Source: Nitrospirota bacterium
GTDB taxonomy: Bacteria > Nitrospirota > Thermodesulfovibrionia > Thermodesulfovibrionales > Magnetobacteriaceae
NCBI GenBank assembly: GCA_015233015.1
Contig: JADFYO010000005.1
Span: 1 to 64,000 of the forward strand
Direction of reading: 5' to 3'
DNA length: 64,000 bases
A program made the translations under genes and the position numbers. Positions 8,286 to 16,358 of this stretch are shown here, in pieces. Positions within the stretch are counted from its first letter, which is position 1; each line of letters starts with the position of its first letter. The notes beneath the pieces are model-generated. The model saw only the letters and a program-made list of their open reading frames with translations, did no database searches and was not told where the DNA came from.

Positions 8286-10199
8286 ATGATACAATCGGTA
8301 ATGCCGGCAATCGATATACTATTTCCATTTAATCTGCGGCCGCTTACTTACATCTGCCCTGACGCCTTGAAGGACAAGGCCGTACCCGGTGCACTTGTTT
8401 ACGCGCCTCTGAAGGGAAAAACCAAAATGGGGATAATCTACGGCATAACCCCAAACTTTAAAGGAAAACCAGACACGTTAAAAGAAATAACCGGCATCGC
8501 CGCCCACCGCAGCGCGCTGCCGCGGGAAATCATGCGGCTAATTGCGTGGATTGCCGAATACTACCTCGCGGAACCCGGCCTTGTGCTTAGCTTTGTCCTG
8601 CCGCGGGTGTTTTTTACAGATGAAAAAAAAACTGCCATGCGCCGCGCAGCCGACCTGCCCAAGCAGTCGTTTAAACCCCAGAAGATTAAAAAAGAAGACC
8701 TGCTTATATTAAAAACCGGCGCTAATCCCGATGATACCCAAAAGCCCGTCCTCCTTCATACCCCATCATATGACTACCAGCTGTCATATATATGCAAGGC
8801 CGCCAAAGCCGCAAAAAATACGCTCATCCTGTGTCCAACGATAGAAGAGGTAAGATACCTCGGCGCGGTTGTCTTTGATACAACCGGCATTCGGCCGATT
8901 TTAATACACGGCGAGCTCACCCCAGCCCAGCGTTTAAGCGCCTGCGAGGAGAGCCTTAACGGCGACAAGTATTCCATAGTAATAGGGACGATGTCAGCGG
9001 CGTTGTTCCCATTTATTAAGGCGTCTCTGATAATCGTCTCAGATGAGCACAGCCCGTACTATAAACATGAGAGGACGCCGCGGTATAACGCCCGCGATGT
9101 GACCGTAATGAGGGGAACTCTCGAAGGCACCCGGGTCGTTTTAATGTCCACCTGCCCATCGAGCGATTCATATTTCAAAACAACGACTAACGAGTACACA
9201 TATCATAAACCAGCCACGGCACCGAAAAGGCCGCAAATAAGCATATTAGCAACCCGTTCCTTCAAGAAACTCATTCCTGACCGCATAACTGCGGGCATTA
9301 CAAACACAGCAGAAAAAGGCGGTAAATCGTTCGTCTATGTAAATAAAAAGGGCTACTCGACGATAATTTGCAAGGACTGCGGCACTGTGCAAAAGTGCCC
9401 CGTCTGCAAGGCAACGCTCGCCTTTCACGAGGACAAGTCCATGCGGTGCCACCGCTGCGGTTTTACCGCGAAGCCGCAGGACTTTTGCCCTGTATGCTCA
9501 GGGCTTGACCTGAGAGAAGTCTCCCCAGGCTCAGAGCGTCTTGTGGAGTTTATACGGGAAAAGACCGGCCTGACCCCTGTCCGCATCGACAGAGATACCG
9601 CCAAAACACCGTCTATATTTAAACGTATGGCGGTAAGTGCCCTAAGGAGCGCCGTCCTGATAGGCACCAAGCTCTCGCTCAACAAGATAGTATTTAATAA
9701 ACACTTCAAAATCCTTGCGGCGGTCAATCCCGACGTTTACTTTAGTTTTCCCGGCTATCTGACTGCCGAGCGATTGTATCAGGATGTCTTAGTAATGTCT
9801 GAGATGGCCGAAAAAGACGGCAGGATCTATCTGCTTACCGCCCTCAAAGAAGAGCTGACGTATAAATTTCTGGAAAATTATGACTATGAGGGATTTATAT
9901 TGAACGAGCTGAAAAAGAGAAAGGAATTGAACTACCCGCCCTTTTGGAAAATGGCGTCGATTGAGTTTCACTATAACGATGAGAAACCAGATATAAAACT
10001 ATACGGCACTGCCGGGGCAGTGGAAGTCCTTGGCCCTGTCCCTTCGGACGATATAATAAGCGGTTACAACCAAAGCGCCCGTATGATTATAAAGGCAAAA
10101 GACTCAGCCTCCTTAACCGGGGCAATCAAAAACCTCAAAAAGATGTTAAAACAACCGGGACCGAAACTACGCATCGTCATAGATATAGACCCCGTGTAG
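8286..10199 (+). CDS. priA: PriA-like primosomal protein lacking helicase motifs
   Basis: 637 residues aligning in order with PriA, the replication-restart protein that binds stalled forks and loads DnaB. Present: the N-terminal 3'-DNA-binding domain (L-R-P-L-T-Y near 18), a DEAH-box remnant S-D-E-H-S-P-Y-Y-K (252-260) followed by P-R-Y-N-A-R-D, and eight zinc-binding Cys (362, 365, 371, 374, 388, 391, 401, 404). Missing: the Walker A loop (G-x-T-G-S-G-K-T is replaced by H-T-P-S-Y-D-Y-Q, 158-165), motif V (no G-H-D-F) and motif VI (no Q-x-x-G-R-x-G-R). ATP-driven unwinding is therefore unlikely; a structural primosome role may remain. The start could also be the ATG at 8301. No intact second copy is in the window. 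Confidence 0.8.
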   Translation: MIQSVMPAIDILFPFNLRPLTYICPDALKDKAVPGALVYAPLKGKTKMGIIYGITPNFKGKPDTLKEITGIAAHRSALPREIMRLIAWIAEYYLAEPGLVLSFVLPRVFFTDEKKTAMRRAADLPKQSFKPQKIKKEDLLILKTGANPDDTQKPVLLHTPSYDYQLSYICKAAKAAKNTLILCPTIEEVRYLGAVVFDTTGIRPILIHGELTPAQRLSACEESLNGDKYSIVIGTMSAALFPFIKASLIIVSDEHSPYYKHERTPRYNARDVTVMRGTLEGTRVVLMSTCPSSDSYFKTTTNEYTYHKPATAPKRPQISILATRSFKKLIPDRITAGITNTAEKGGKSFVYVNKKGYSTIICKDCGTVQKCPVCKATLAFHEDKSMRCHRCGFTAKPQDFCPVCSGLDLREVSPGSERLVEFIREKTGLTPVRIDRDTAKTPSIFKRMAVSALRSAVLIGTKLSLNKIVFNKHFKILAAVNPDVYFSFPGYLTAERLYQDVLVMSEMAEKDGRIYLLTALKEELTYKFLENYDYEGFILNELKKRKELNYPPFWKMASIEFHYNDEKPDIKLYGTAGAVEVLGPVPSDDIISGYNQSARMIIKAKDSASLTGAIKNLKKMLKQPGPKLRIVIDIDPV

Positions 10200-10234
10200 A
10201 AGGGCGCTTCCGCCTGTTTATACAAACATACAAT

Positions 10235-10278
10235 AATAGAAGTAAGATGACGCCTAAATAGAAGTAAGATGACGCCTA
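10235..10278 (+). repeat. Tandem duplication of about 22 bp
   Basis: The sequence ATAGAAGTAAGATGACGCCT occurs twice in a row just after priA. No other copy was noticed. It looks like a local slippage duplication in a non-coding stretch. Confidence 0.7.
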
Positions 10279-10286
10279 TAACAATC

Positions 10287-10393
10287 GAATCATCCTGAGC
10301 TTGTCGAAGGATCTCCGATTTACGGGGAAATGAGAGATAAAGGAGCATCCTTCGACAAGCTCAGGATGATTCTTTACTCAGGATGATTCTTTA
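10287..10393. repeat. Inverted repeat element, copy 1 (ATCCTGAGCTTGTCGAAGGAT)
   Basis: A 26-bp left arm (10287-10312, core TCCTGAGCTTGTCGAAGG) and its inverted right arm (10347-10372) are separated by 34 bp. The right end TCAGGATGATTCTTTA is then repeated directly at about 10378. The same arms recur at 12093-12188. The rest of 10200-10670 holds no gene I can support. Confidence 0.8.
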
Positions 10394-10670
10394 ATGGGTT
10401 ATTCTTTAATGGGATAATTGTTACTTCTATGGCTGCCACTTAGCATTAGTATCAATCTGTAACTGATATGTAACTCCCAATAATATATTATTAACATAAG
10501 GTCTAATATAATTGACATTAAAGCAATTGGAGGCAATACAAATAGAAATAGTCTGAGACGAAACGGTATTACCTGATTATGATGGGCGGCAATTCCACAC
10601 ATTGGTAACTTTATACTAACAAATCGCTACCGCCACCCTTAGAACATCATGAAATACAACGGTTTTTCTC

Positions 10671-10686
10671 TGGCACGATAATTGCT
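10671..10686 (+). promoter_or_regulatory. Sigma-54 (-24/-12) promoter
   Basis: TGGCAC (10671-10676), five bases, TTGCT (10682-10686): a full match to the RpoN consensus TGGCAC-N5-TTGCW. It lies 58 bp upstream of the regulator start at 10745. Upstream at about 10456-10475 two TGTAAC direct repeats 11 bp apart could be activator sites. Confidence 0.8.
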
Positions 10687-10744
10687 TCTTTACATTCGGC
10701 ATATGGATTAATAAACTATTTCACTTATCAGAGTGAGGCGGTAT

Positions 10745-12022
10745 ATGTATAAAGTAGTTCTGGCAGTCAGTGAATATGCAACAAGACAGGCATTGAAATA
10801 TTTTTTAGAATCGAATAGTTATTCGGTATTAGAAGCGTCAAACGGTGCTATAGCCATTGAATTTTTTAAAGAAGCTCAGCCAGACGCGGTTATTCTTGAT
10901 TTAAAATTATCTGATGCCGGCGGGTTAGACGTATTACGGGAGATGAGAGAACTGAGAGCTGATACGCCGGTTATATTATTGGCCAGTCATGACGAAAGAG
11001 ATATTGCGATAGGGGCCTTAGGCAATGGGGCATATGATTATTTCCCCAAGCCTCCGGAGATAGAAAGGCTCATATTTGCCTTAACCAGAAGTATCGAGGA
11101 CAACATGAGCTTAAACAAAGCGAAACACACGGCTGATTTCATGTTGAAGTGGCATTTAGGCTCCGGTAAAGGCATGGAAAATACCATACGAGATATAGAA
11201 ACAGCCGCTGACTGCAACGTTCCAGTAGAAATTCAGGGTGAAAACGGCACTGGTAAATCTCTGATTGCCAGACTAATTCATTACTGCAGCAAGAGGGCGC
11301 GTAGTCCATTTATACATATCGACACCGATGCGGCCTTCAAGGGAAACAAGGATATACCTGCCAAAGTTGGCAAATTGTTTAAGCAGGCTGCCGGCGGGAC
11401 GATTTACTTCAGAGGACTGCAAGCTATGTCGGCTGCCGCTATGACCAATCTGATTTCGGCAATCACTAAAACGGATGATAATGACCAATCTCAGTCAGTT
11501 CGCATTATAACATCCTTCCCGACCAATATCATGAAGCGCGAAAATGAAAGAGAGCAACCCGCCGATTTTTTATACATAGAATGGTTTGTAATCAAAGTGC
11601 CGCCGTTATATGAAAGGATTGAAGACATCCCGTTTCTTGCTTCTAAGTTTATAGCAGAGACAGCCGACGAATTGAATGTCCCGGTAAGAGATATAAAGAA
11701 GGATGCCATAACTCTCTTATTGCAACATTCATGGCCGGGCAACGTAAGGGAATTAAAAAAAGCAGTACGGCGGGCGATGGTTATTTCAGAAGGATCACTT
11801 CTGAGGCCCGAACATTTTTACTTTTTAAAACCCGGCAAAACTCCCCCTCCGACAATGTCGCTGAAGACCGCGGTGGCAAAGGCCGTAAGAGATACCGAGC
11901 GCAAGGCAATTCTCAAGGCTCTCGACTTAACCTCGGGGCATAAGACAATGGCTGCCTCCATGCTGGGCATCAGCAGAAAGACACTTTGGGAAAAGCTCAA
12001 AGAACATAACATAGCAGAGTAA
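10745..12022 (+). CDS. NtrC-like response regulator with degenerate AAA+ domain
   Basis: 425 residues from ATG 10745, preceded by GAGGCGG; a GTG at 10733 would place the ribosome site inside the gene. Receiver domain 1-120: phospho-acceptor D52 (V-I-L-D-L), Lys in F-P-K-P, but the usual acidic pair near residue 8 is S-E. AAA+ domain about 130-340: Walker A G-E-N-G-T-G-K-S is intact; the GAFTGA loop that contacts sigma-54 is absent, and Walker B reads I-Y-F-R-G-L instead of L-F-L-D-E. A Fis-type HTH is C-terminal (M-A-A-S-M-L-G-I-S-R-K-T-L). Family knowledge says GAFTGA is required to open sigma-54 complexes, so this protein probably binds DNA without activating in the usual way. It is transcribed from its own sigma-54 promoter. 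Confidence 0.8.
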   Translation: MYKVVLAVSEYATRQALKYFLESNSYSVLEASNGAIAIEFFKEAQPDAVILDLKLSDAGGLDVLREMRELRADTPVILLASHDERDIAIGALGNGAYDYFPKPPEIERLIFALTRSIEDNMSLNKAKHTADFMLKWHLGSGKGMENTIRDIETAADCNVPVEIQGENGTGKSLIARLIHYCSKRARSPFIHIDTDAAFKGNKDIPAKVGKLFKQAAGGTIYFRGLQAMSAAAMTNLISAITKTDDNDQSQSVRIITSFPTNIMKRENEREQPADFLYIEWFVIKVPPLYERIEDIPFLASKFIAETADELNVPVRDIKKDAITLLLQHSWPGNVRELKKAVRRAMVISEGSLLRPEHFYFLKPGKTPPPTMSLKTAVAKAVRDTERKAILKALDLTSGHKTMAASMLGISRKTLWEKLKEHNIAE

Positions 12023-12092
12023 ACAATAGTGGCATAGTCCGTAGTGGCGTAGTCCTTAAGACCAAAATGAGTTCATGGGAGTAAGAACAGTT

Positions 12093-12188
12093 GAATCATC
12101 CTGAGCTTGTCGAAGGATGCTCCTTTAAGTCTCAATTTCCCCTAAATCTGAATCAATCGGGCATCCTTCGACAGGCTCAGGATGATTC
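12093..12188. repeat. Inverted repeat element, copy 2
   Basis: Arms at 12093-12118 and 12163-12188 match those at 10287-10372 almost base for base (the right arm has CAGGCTCAGG). The two copies flank the regulator gene on both sides. This looks like a small palindromic (REP/MITE-like) element; it can also fold in RNA downstream of the regulator and may stop or protect its transcript. Confidence 0.8.
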
Positions 12189-12201
12189 TATTTGGGCTGG
12201 A

Positions 12202-12266
12202 CATCTTAACCGGCCATCTTAACCGGACATCTTAACCGGACATCTTAACCGGATATCCTAACCGAT
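12202..12266 (+). repeat. Five tandem 13-bp repeats (CATCTTAACCGGA)
   Basis: Copies begin at 12202, 12215, 12228, 12241 and 12254; the last is degenerate. They lie between the inverted repeat and the cobalamin riboswitch. They could be a slippage array or repeated binding sites; nothing in the sequence distinguishes these. Confidence 0.8.
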
Positions 12267-12354
12267 ATGAGCTATGATTATTAACCAAACAGGACATTTC
12301 TACTTTGCTATGACACCTTCGGCGTTGATTTTACAATGCGTGTCGTGTTAATGT

Positions 12355-12540
12355 AAATAAAGTTTGGCTGGATATAAGGGAAGAGAAGTGTGATACTTCC
12401 GCTGCCCCGCAGCCGTGATGGGAACGAAAACCCTGTGTTGTTTGCCACTGAGGAAGGCTCTTGTTTGAGAAGACGCCTTGGGAAGGCGGGTGAGTAGGAA
12501 AGGCCCTGAGCCGGAAGACCTGTCCAGTGAAATCACGAGG
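12355..12540 (+). promoter_or_regulatory. Cobalamin riboswitch
   Basis: Contains the family hallmarks in order: GAAGTGTGATACTTCCGCTG followed by CCCCGCAGCCGTGAT, then CCACTG with GAGGAAGGC, and near the end the B12 box GCCGGAAGACCTGTC at about 12510-12524. It lies upstream of cbiK and should repress the cobalt uptake/chelation operon when adenosylcobalamin is plentiful. Confidence 0.93.
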
Positions 12541-12585
12541 GTGGATGACTGTGAGTGTTTTGCAAACAATTGTTGAAGCGCGTGG

Positions 12586-13446
12586 ATGGTACGCAGTGTT
12601 TTTTCAGCTATGAAAGAGAGAAAGCTGAAAAAGCGAAATCTTAAGGATTCCCCCGCACTTGTTGTCGCCGCATTCGGTACTACCACAAGAGGAAAGGCCG
12701 CTTACGATATATTCGACGCCGATGTTCGCGCGCATTTTATGAACAGCCGGCCCGAGACAAATATTGTTTGGGCATATACATCAGAAATCGTCAGAGAGAA
12801 GACCGGCTCTCCCGGACCTCTTCAGGCGCTCGCCTCTTTGGAAGAGCATGGCTACAGGAAGGCCGTCGTTGCGCCGCTTCAGATTGTTCCCGGCACGGAA
12901 TACCAGGAACTTGCCGATATTTGCCTTAATTTCCCCGGCCTGCGCGTGGCGATGGGAGAGACACTGCTCCATAGGTGGCAATTCGTAGATGAGGTCATGT
13001 CCGCCATTGCTCAGGATTTCATACCGGAAGGCGTCAACATTACCGTTGCCCACGGTACGCCGCTTTGCGCCGATCCCGCAAATATTCTCTATCAGGGGCT
13101 TGACTACTATGTAACGCACAAATTTCCTAATTGTTGCTTTGCAACTATCGACGGGATGCCCTCATTGGACACCGTGATTGGGAAAATCGCCGCCATCAGG
13201 CCGCAGGTCAAAAGGGCGAGGATTATCCCATTGCTTTTCGTCTCAGGGCTGCACGTGGAGAAAGACTTATTGGGTGAAACTCAGAGTTTTATGTCGGAGT
13301 TGGAAGCGCTTGGCATTCAGGCGGATTGTCTCAGCATACAGCACGAGGGCGTCAGTTTTGTCAAATCCCTGGGGTTTTACGAAGCAGTGCGCCGTGCATT
13401 TATTAACCGCATTGAGCGGGCATTTAGTTTGCTCTATTATTATTAA
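12586..13446 (+). CDS. cbiK: Sirohydrochlorin cobaltochelatase (CbiK family)
   Basis: 286 residues. L-V-V-A-A-F-G-T-T near the start and I-V-W-A-Y-T-S-E-I-V-R are characteristic of CbiK, which inserts Co2+ into sirohydrochlorin in the early-cobalt (anaerobic) B12 pathway. The two metal-handling His are visible: H156 in V-A-H-G-T and H223 in S-G-L-H-V-E-K-D. There is no signal peptide, so it is cytosolic. The start is uncertain: ATG 12586 gives a basic leader and ATG 12610 is an alternative; neither has a strong Shine-Dalgarno. It is the first gene after the B12 riboswitch and probably cotranscribed with cbiMNQO. Confidence 0.9.
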   Translation: MVRSVFSAMKERKLKKRNLKDSPALVVAAFGTTTRGKAAYDIFDADVRAHFMNSRPETNIVWAYTSEIVREKTGSPGPLQALASLEEHGYRKAVVAPLQIVPGTEYQELADICLNFPGLRVAMGETLLHRWQFVDEVMSAIAQDFIPEGVNITVAHGTPLCADPANILYQGLDYYVTHKFPNCCFATIDGMPSLDTVIGKIAAIRPQVKRARIIPLLFVSGLHVEKDLLGETQSFMSELEALGIQADCLSIQHEGVSFVKSLGFYEAVRRAFINRIERAFSLLYYY

Positions 13447-13471
13447 ATATATGAAGATATTATTAAATATT

Positions 13472-13543
13472 ATGAAGAGGTTATTATTAAATAATATGAA
13501 GAGACTTGTTGATTTATGAAGAGACCTGTTGATTTATGAAGAG
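13472..13543 (+). repeat. Repeated translation-start region upstream of cbiM
   Basis: ATGAAGAG occurs at 13472, 13496, 13516 and 13536. The last three are spaced exactly 20 bp, formed by two tandem copies of ATGAAGAGACYTGTTGATTT. Since 20 is not a multiple of three, the upstream ATGs are in other frames and are decoys; cbiM uses 13536. Confidence 0.8.
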
Positions 13544-14279
13544 AATATTTAAATTGAAATATATTACTTTATTTGTGGTGGCGGCGTTGATTTTGATTTC
13601 ACGTCCTGCCTATGCCATGCACATTATGGAGGGTTTTTTACCTTTTAACTGGTGTGCGTTTTGGTATATCTGTTCGCTTCCTTTTTTGATATATGGGGTT
13701 GTTGTGGTTAAGAGGGTAACGCGGGACGACACAAAATTGAAATTGCTGCTTGGGCTTTGCGGTGCGTTTGTATTTGTTATGTCGGCGATGAAGGTACCCT
13801 CGGTGATGGGGAGCTGTTCTCATCCCACGGGGGTTGGGCTTGGGGCGATTGTTTTTGGACCGGCTGTGATGAGTGTGCTTGGCGGGATTGTCCTGTTATT
13901 TCAGGCGCTTTTGCTTGCCCATGGGGGGATTTCGACTTATGGCGCGAATGTGTTTTCTATGGCGGTTGTTGGGCCATTGGTTTCTTACATTATATATATA
14001 TTATTAAAAAGGGCGAAGGCGCCTGTCTGGCTTTCTGTTTTTTTAGCCGCGTCATTGGGTGATTTGGCTACATATGTTGTGACGGCGTTTCAGCTTGCAC
14101 TGGCGTTTCCATCTGCGGGCGGGGTTGTTACTGTATCGTTTGTGAAATTTCTGGCCGTGTTTGCCGTCACTCAAATACCTATTGCCGTTGGCGAGGGAGT
14201 TATTACTGTGGTGGTTTATAATTATCTGACTGCGAACAGCGCCGAAGAACTCAAAAGTCTGGCAAGCAGGGAGGCCTGA
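13536..14279 (+). CDS. cbiM: Cobalt ECF transporter S component CbiM
   Basis: 247 residues. An N-terminal signal-like segment ending A-Y-A is followed by M-H-I-M-E-G-F-L-P, the metal-binding amino terminus typical of CbiM (the new N-terminal Met-His binds Co2+). About seven further hydrophobic helices follow, with [10 protein letters not shown] in the middle carrying a conserved His. It is the substrate-capture subunit of the CbiMNQO cobalt importer in the inner membrane. It is followed by cbiN with a TGATG overlap, indicating translational coupling. Confidence 0.92.
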   Translation: MKRIFKLKYITLFVVAALILISRPAYAMHIMEGFLPFNWCAFWYICSLPFLIYGVVVVKRVTRDDTKLKLLLGLCGAFVFVMSAMKVPSVMGSCSHPTGVGLGAIVFGPAVMSVLGGIVLLFQALLLAHGGISTYGANVFSMAVVGPLVSYIIYILLKRAKAPVWLSVFLAASLGDLATYVVTAFQLALAFPSAGGVVTVSFVKFLAVFAVTQIPIAVGEGVITVVVYNYLTANSAEELKSLASREA

Positions 14280-14608
14280 TGTTTACGAGAAAAAATATAT
14301 CGTTAGCCGTGTTGTTTGTTTTAATTGCCTTAACGCCGGCTTTGATTAATATGACGTCTGATTTGATGGGTACCGATGACAAGGCGGAGGCGGTCATAAA
14401 GGAAATAGACACCGGCTATGTGCGGTGGTTTGAGCCGTTTTGGAGCCCGCCGAACAAGAGAACTGAGACGCTCCTGTTTGTGTTTCAGGCTGCGATTGGA
14501 GCGGGTTTTATCTTTTTTTACATTATGCGTAAGTATTCTATTATGCGTAAGCATTCTATTATGCCCAAGCATTCTATTATGCCCAGGCCAAAAAAGAGCC
14601 GGCAATAA
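14279..14608 (+). CDS. cbiN: Cobalt ECF transporter auxiliary subunit CbiN
   Basis: 109 residues: a transmembrane helix near residues 7-24, the CbiN signature G-T-D-D-K-A-E-A-V-I-K-E-I-D and W-F-E-P-F-W-S-P-P, then a second helix (F-V-F-Q-A-A-I-G-A-G). CbiN assists CbiM in metal loading. Odd feature: after the second helix comes a basic tail of near-repeats S-I-M-R-K-H / S-I-M-P-K-H, encoded by 15-bp tandem repeats (about 14530-14590), which ordinary CbiN lacks. It overlaps cbiM. Confidence 0.88.
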   Translation: MFTRKNISLAVLFVLIALTPALINMTSDLMGTDDKAEAVIKEIDTGYVRWFEPFWSPPNKRTETLLFVFQAAIGAGFIFFYIMRKYSIMRKHSIMPKHSIMPRPKKSRQ

Positions 14609-14614
14609 ACCACG

Positions 14615-15322
14615 ATGCCAGATAGATTTGCGTATTCGAATGCCCTAAGGGATGTTCATCCGGTTGAGAAAATCGTATTTGCGTTTTCATGTATGGTTAT
14701 TTCTCTGATTAGTGGCTCAATTCCGGTACATTCACTGGTTCTTATTATAATGTCGGCGGTGGTTTTACTGATTGCGGGGATTCCGCTGCGGTATTATGTG
14801 GGAATAATGAGTAAGGCGCTTGCGTTTGTTTTATTTGGTTGTGCTGCCGTTGCGTATGGCGCGGTGGATTTAAACGGGGCGATGCTGGTGTTTTTCAGGG
14901 CAGCCGCCGCAATTTCCTGTTTCTATTTTTTGATTCTCACAACCCCGGCTGCCGATATATTATATATTCTTAAAAAAATCCCCATCCCGTCGATTATCAT
15001 CGAGCTGATGGGCCTGACGTACAGGTTTATATTCGTATTTATGGAAATTATGCAAAAGACGCGCACGGCGCAGACCTCGCGTCTGGGATATGATGGGCTT
15101 AAAAATTCATATCGCTCTATGGGGGTGTTAATTGCGGGCCTGTTCGCGCGAATGTTCAGGCAGGTGGACAGCCTGAACACGGCTCTGGAGTCGCGGGGAT
15201 TTACCGGCGAACTGAATGTCATGCAAAGAGAATTCAAGAGTTCGGCGGTGAATATTGCCGCGATTGTAGTAGTTGACGCCTTGTTAATCTACGCAGGCGT
15301 AATCTTCACGGGTTTAAGATGA
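14615..15322 (+). CDS. cbiQ: Cobalt ECF transporter T component CbiQ
   Basis: 235 residues, strongly hydrophobic with five or six membrane helices. The cytoplasmic coupling region shows the T-component pattern: R-T-A-Q-T-S-R-L-G-Y and, further on, A-L-E-S-R-G-F-T-G, matching the Ala-Arg-Gly helices that dock on the ATPase. It couples CbiO ATP hydrolysis to CbiM. It starts 6 bp after cbiN and ends 13 bp before cbiO. Confidence 0.9.
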   Translation: MPDRFAYSNALRDVHPVEKIVFAFSCMVISLISGSIPVHSLVLIIMSAVVLLIAGIPLRYYVGIMSKALAFVLFGCAAVAYGAVDLNGAMLVFFRAAAAISCFYFLILTTPAADILYILKKIPIPSIIIELMGLTYRFIFVFMEIMQKTRTAQTSRLGYDGLKNSYRSMGVLIAGLFARMFRQVDSLNTALESRGFTGELNVMQREFKSSAVNIAAIVVVDALLIYAGVIFTGLR

Positions 15323-15335
15323 TAGAGGCATCGCA

Positions 15336-16238
15336 ATGATAGAGACAAAGGGCATAACATTTAAATATGATGGTATATATGGCGGTAAATATGGCGGTGT
15401 TATGGCTTTAAACGATGTCTCACTGCGCATTGAAAGAGGCTTAAGGTATGCCTTGTTAGGGGCGAATGGGGCAGGTAAGACCACGTTTTTGCTTCATTTA
15501 AACGGGATATTGCGGCCATTGAGCGGGAAGATTTTCTATGACGGGGTGGAGGTTACTTATGGTCGCAAGGCGCTGTATGATTTAAGAAGGCGTGTTGGCG
15601 TTGTATTTCAGGACCCGGAGGTGCAGTTGTTTTCGGCGACTGTGGCGGAGGATGTATCGTTTGGCCCAATGAATTTGGGATTATCCCATGATGAAGTGAA
15701 AAGAAGGGTTGAAGATTCACTTAAGGCGTGCGGCATTTATGAATTAAAGGATAGGGCTGTGCACTTTCTGAGCCATGGGGAGAAGAAGCTCGCCGCTATT
15801 GCCGGTGTAATAGCGATGGAGCCGCAGGTAATAGTATTGGATGAGCCGGTAACGGGTCTTGACCATATTCACAGAGAGAAGGTCATCGATATATTTTCGG
15901 GGCTTCACGGCAAGGGGGTAACGCTGATAATGTCAACTCATGACACGGATTTGGCCTACGAGTGGGCTGACCGCGTGATTGTTATGAACAATGGCGGTGT
16001 GGCAGGGGTTGGGACGCCGCTGGAGATATTTTCAGACGAAAAATTGCTCAGGTCGTCGGCTATTTATAAACCGGTTGTTCTTGACATATATGAACGGCTA
16101 ATCGGCCGCGGTTTGCTGAAAAATAAAGGAGATATCCCGCGTGTAAGGGATGACCTGATAAGATGCCTGGAAGGAGACACCGCCTTTAGCCGGAGTACGG
16201 AAGCCGCCAACGGGCGGCAGATTGAATTCAATCGATAA
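15336..16238 (+). CDS. cbiO: Cobalt ECF transporter ATPase CbiO
   Basis: 300 residues, an ABC ATPase. Walker A is G-A-N-G-A-G-K-T-T (42-50), a Q-loop lies in V-V-F-Q-D-P-E-V-Q-L-F, the signature is L-S-H-G-E-K-K (usually L-S-G-G), Walker B is V-I-V-L-D-E-P-V-T-G-L-D and the switch His is in S-T-H-D. A C-terminal extension of about 60 residues follows the ATPase core. It powers Co2+ import with CbiQ and CbiM. It is the last gene of the riboswitch operon; a palindromic repeat that could terminate transcription follows 17 bp later. Confidence 0.92.
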   Translation: MIETKGITFKYDGIYGGKYGGVMALNDVSLRIERGLRYALLGANGAGKTTFLLHLNGILRPLSGKIFYDGVEVTYGRKALYDLRRRVGVVFQDPEVQLFSATVAEDVSFGPMNLGLSHDEVKRRVEDSLKACGIYELKDRAVHFLSHGEKKLAAIAGVIAMEPQVIVLDEPVTGLDHIHREKVIDIFSGLHGKGVTLIMSTHDTDLAYEWADRVIVMNNGGVAGVGTPLEIFSDEKLLRSSAIYKPVVLDIYERLIGRGLLKNKGDIPRVRDDLIRCLEGDTAFSRSTEAANGRQIEFNR

Positions 16239-16254
16239 AACGTGTGCGAGAAAC

Positions 16255-16292
16255 AGGGGTGAAGGGGGATTATCCCCCTTCGTCGTTAATCC
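16255..16292. repeat. Dispersed hairpin repeat, copy A
   Basis: GGGGTGAAGGGGGAT then TATCCCCCTTCGTC, ending GTTAATCC. The self-complementary core AAGGGGGAT/ATCCCCCTT makes a strong hairpin. Here it follows cbiO. Two further copies are at 23671-23712 (inverted) and 27494-27532. Confidence 0.85.
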
Positions 16293-16358
16293 GTTGCTGT
16301 GTCTGGCCGCCATGTATTTTTAAAACCGCTCAAGTGTATAATATAAAAGGAGGTAAAT

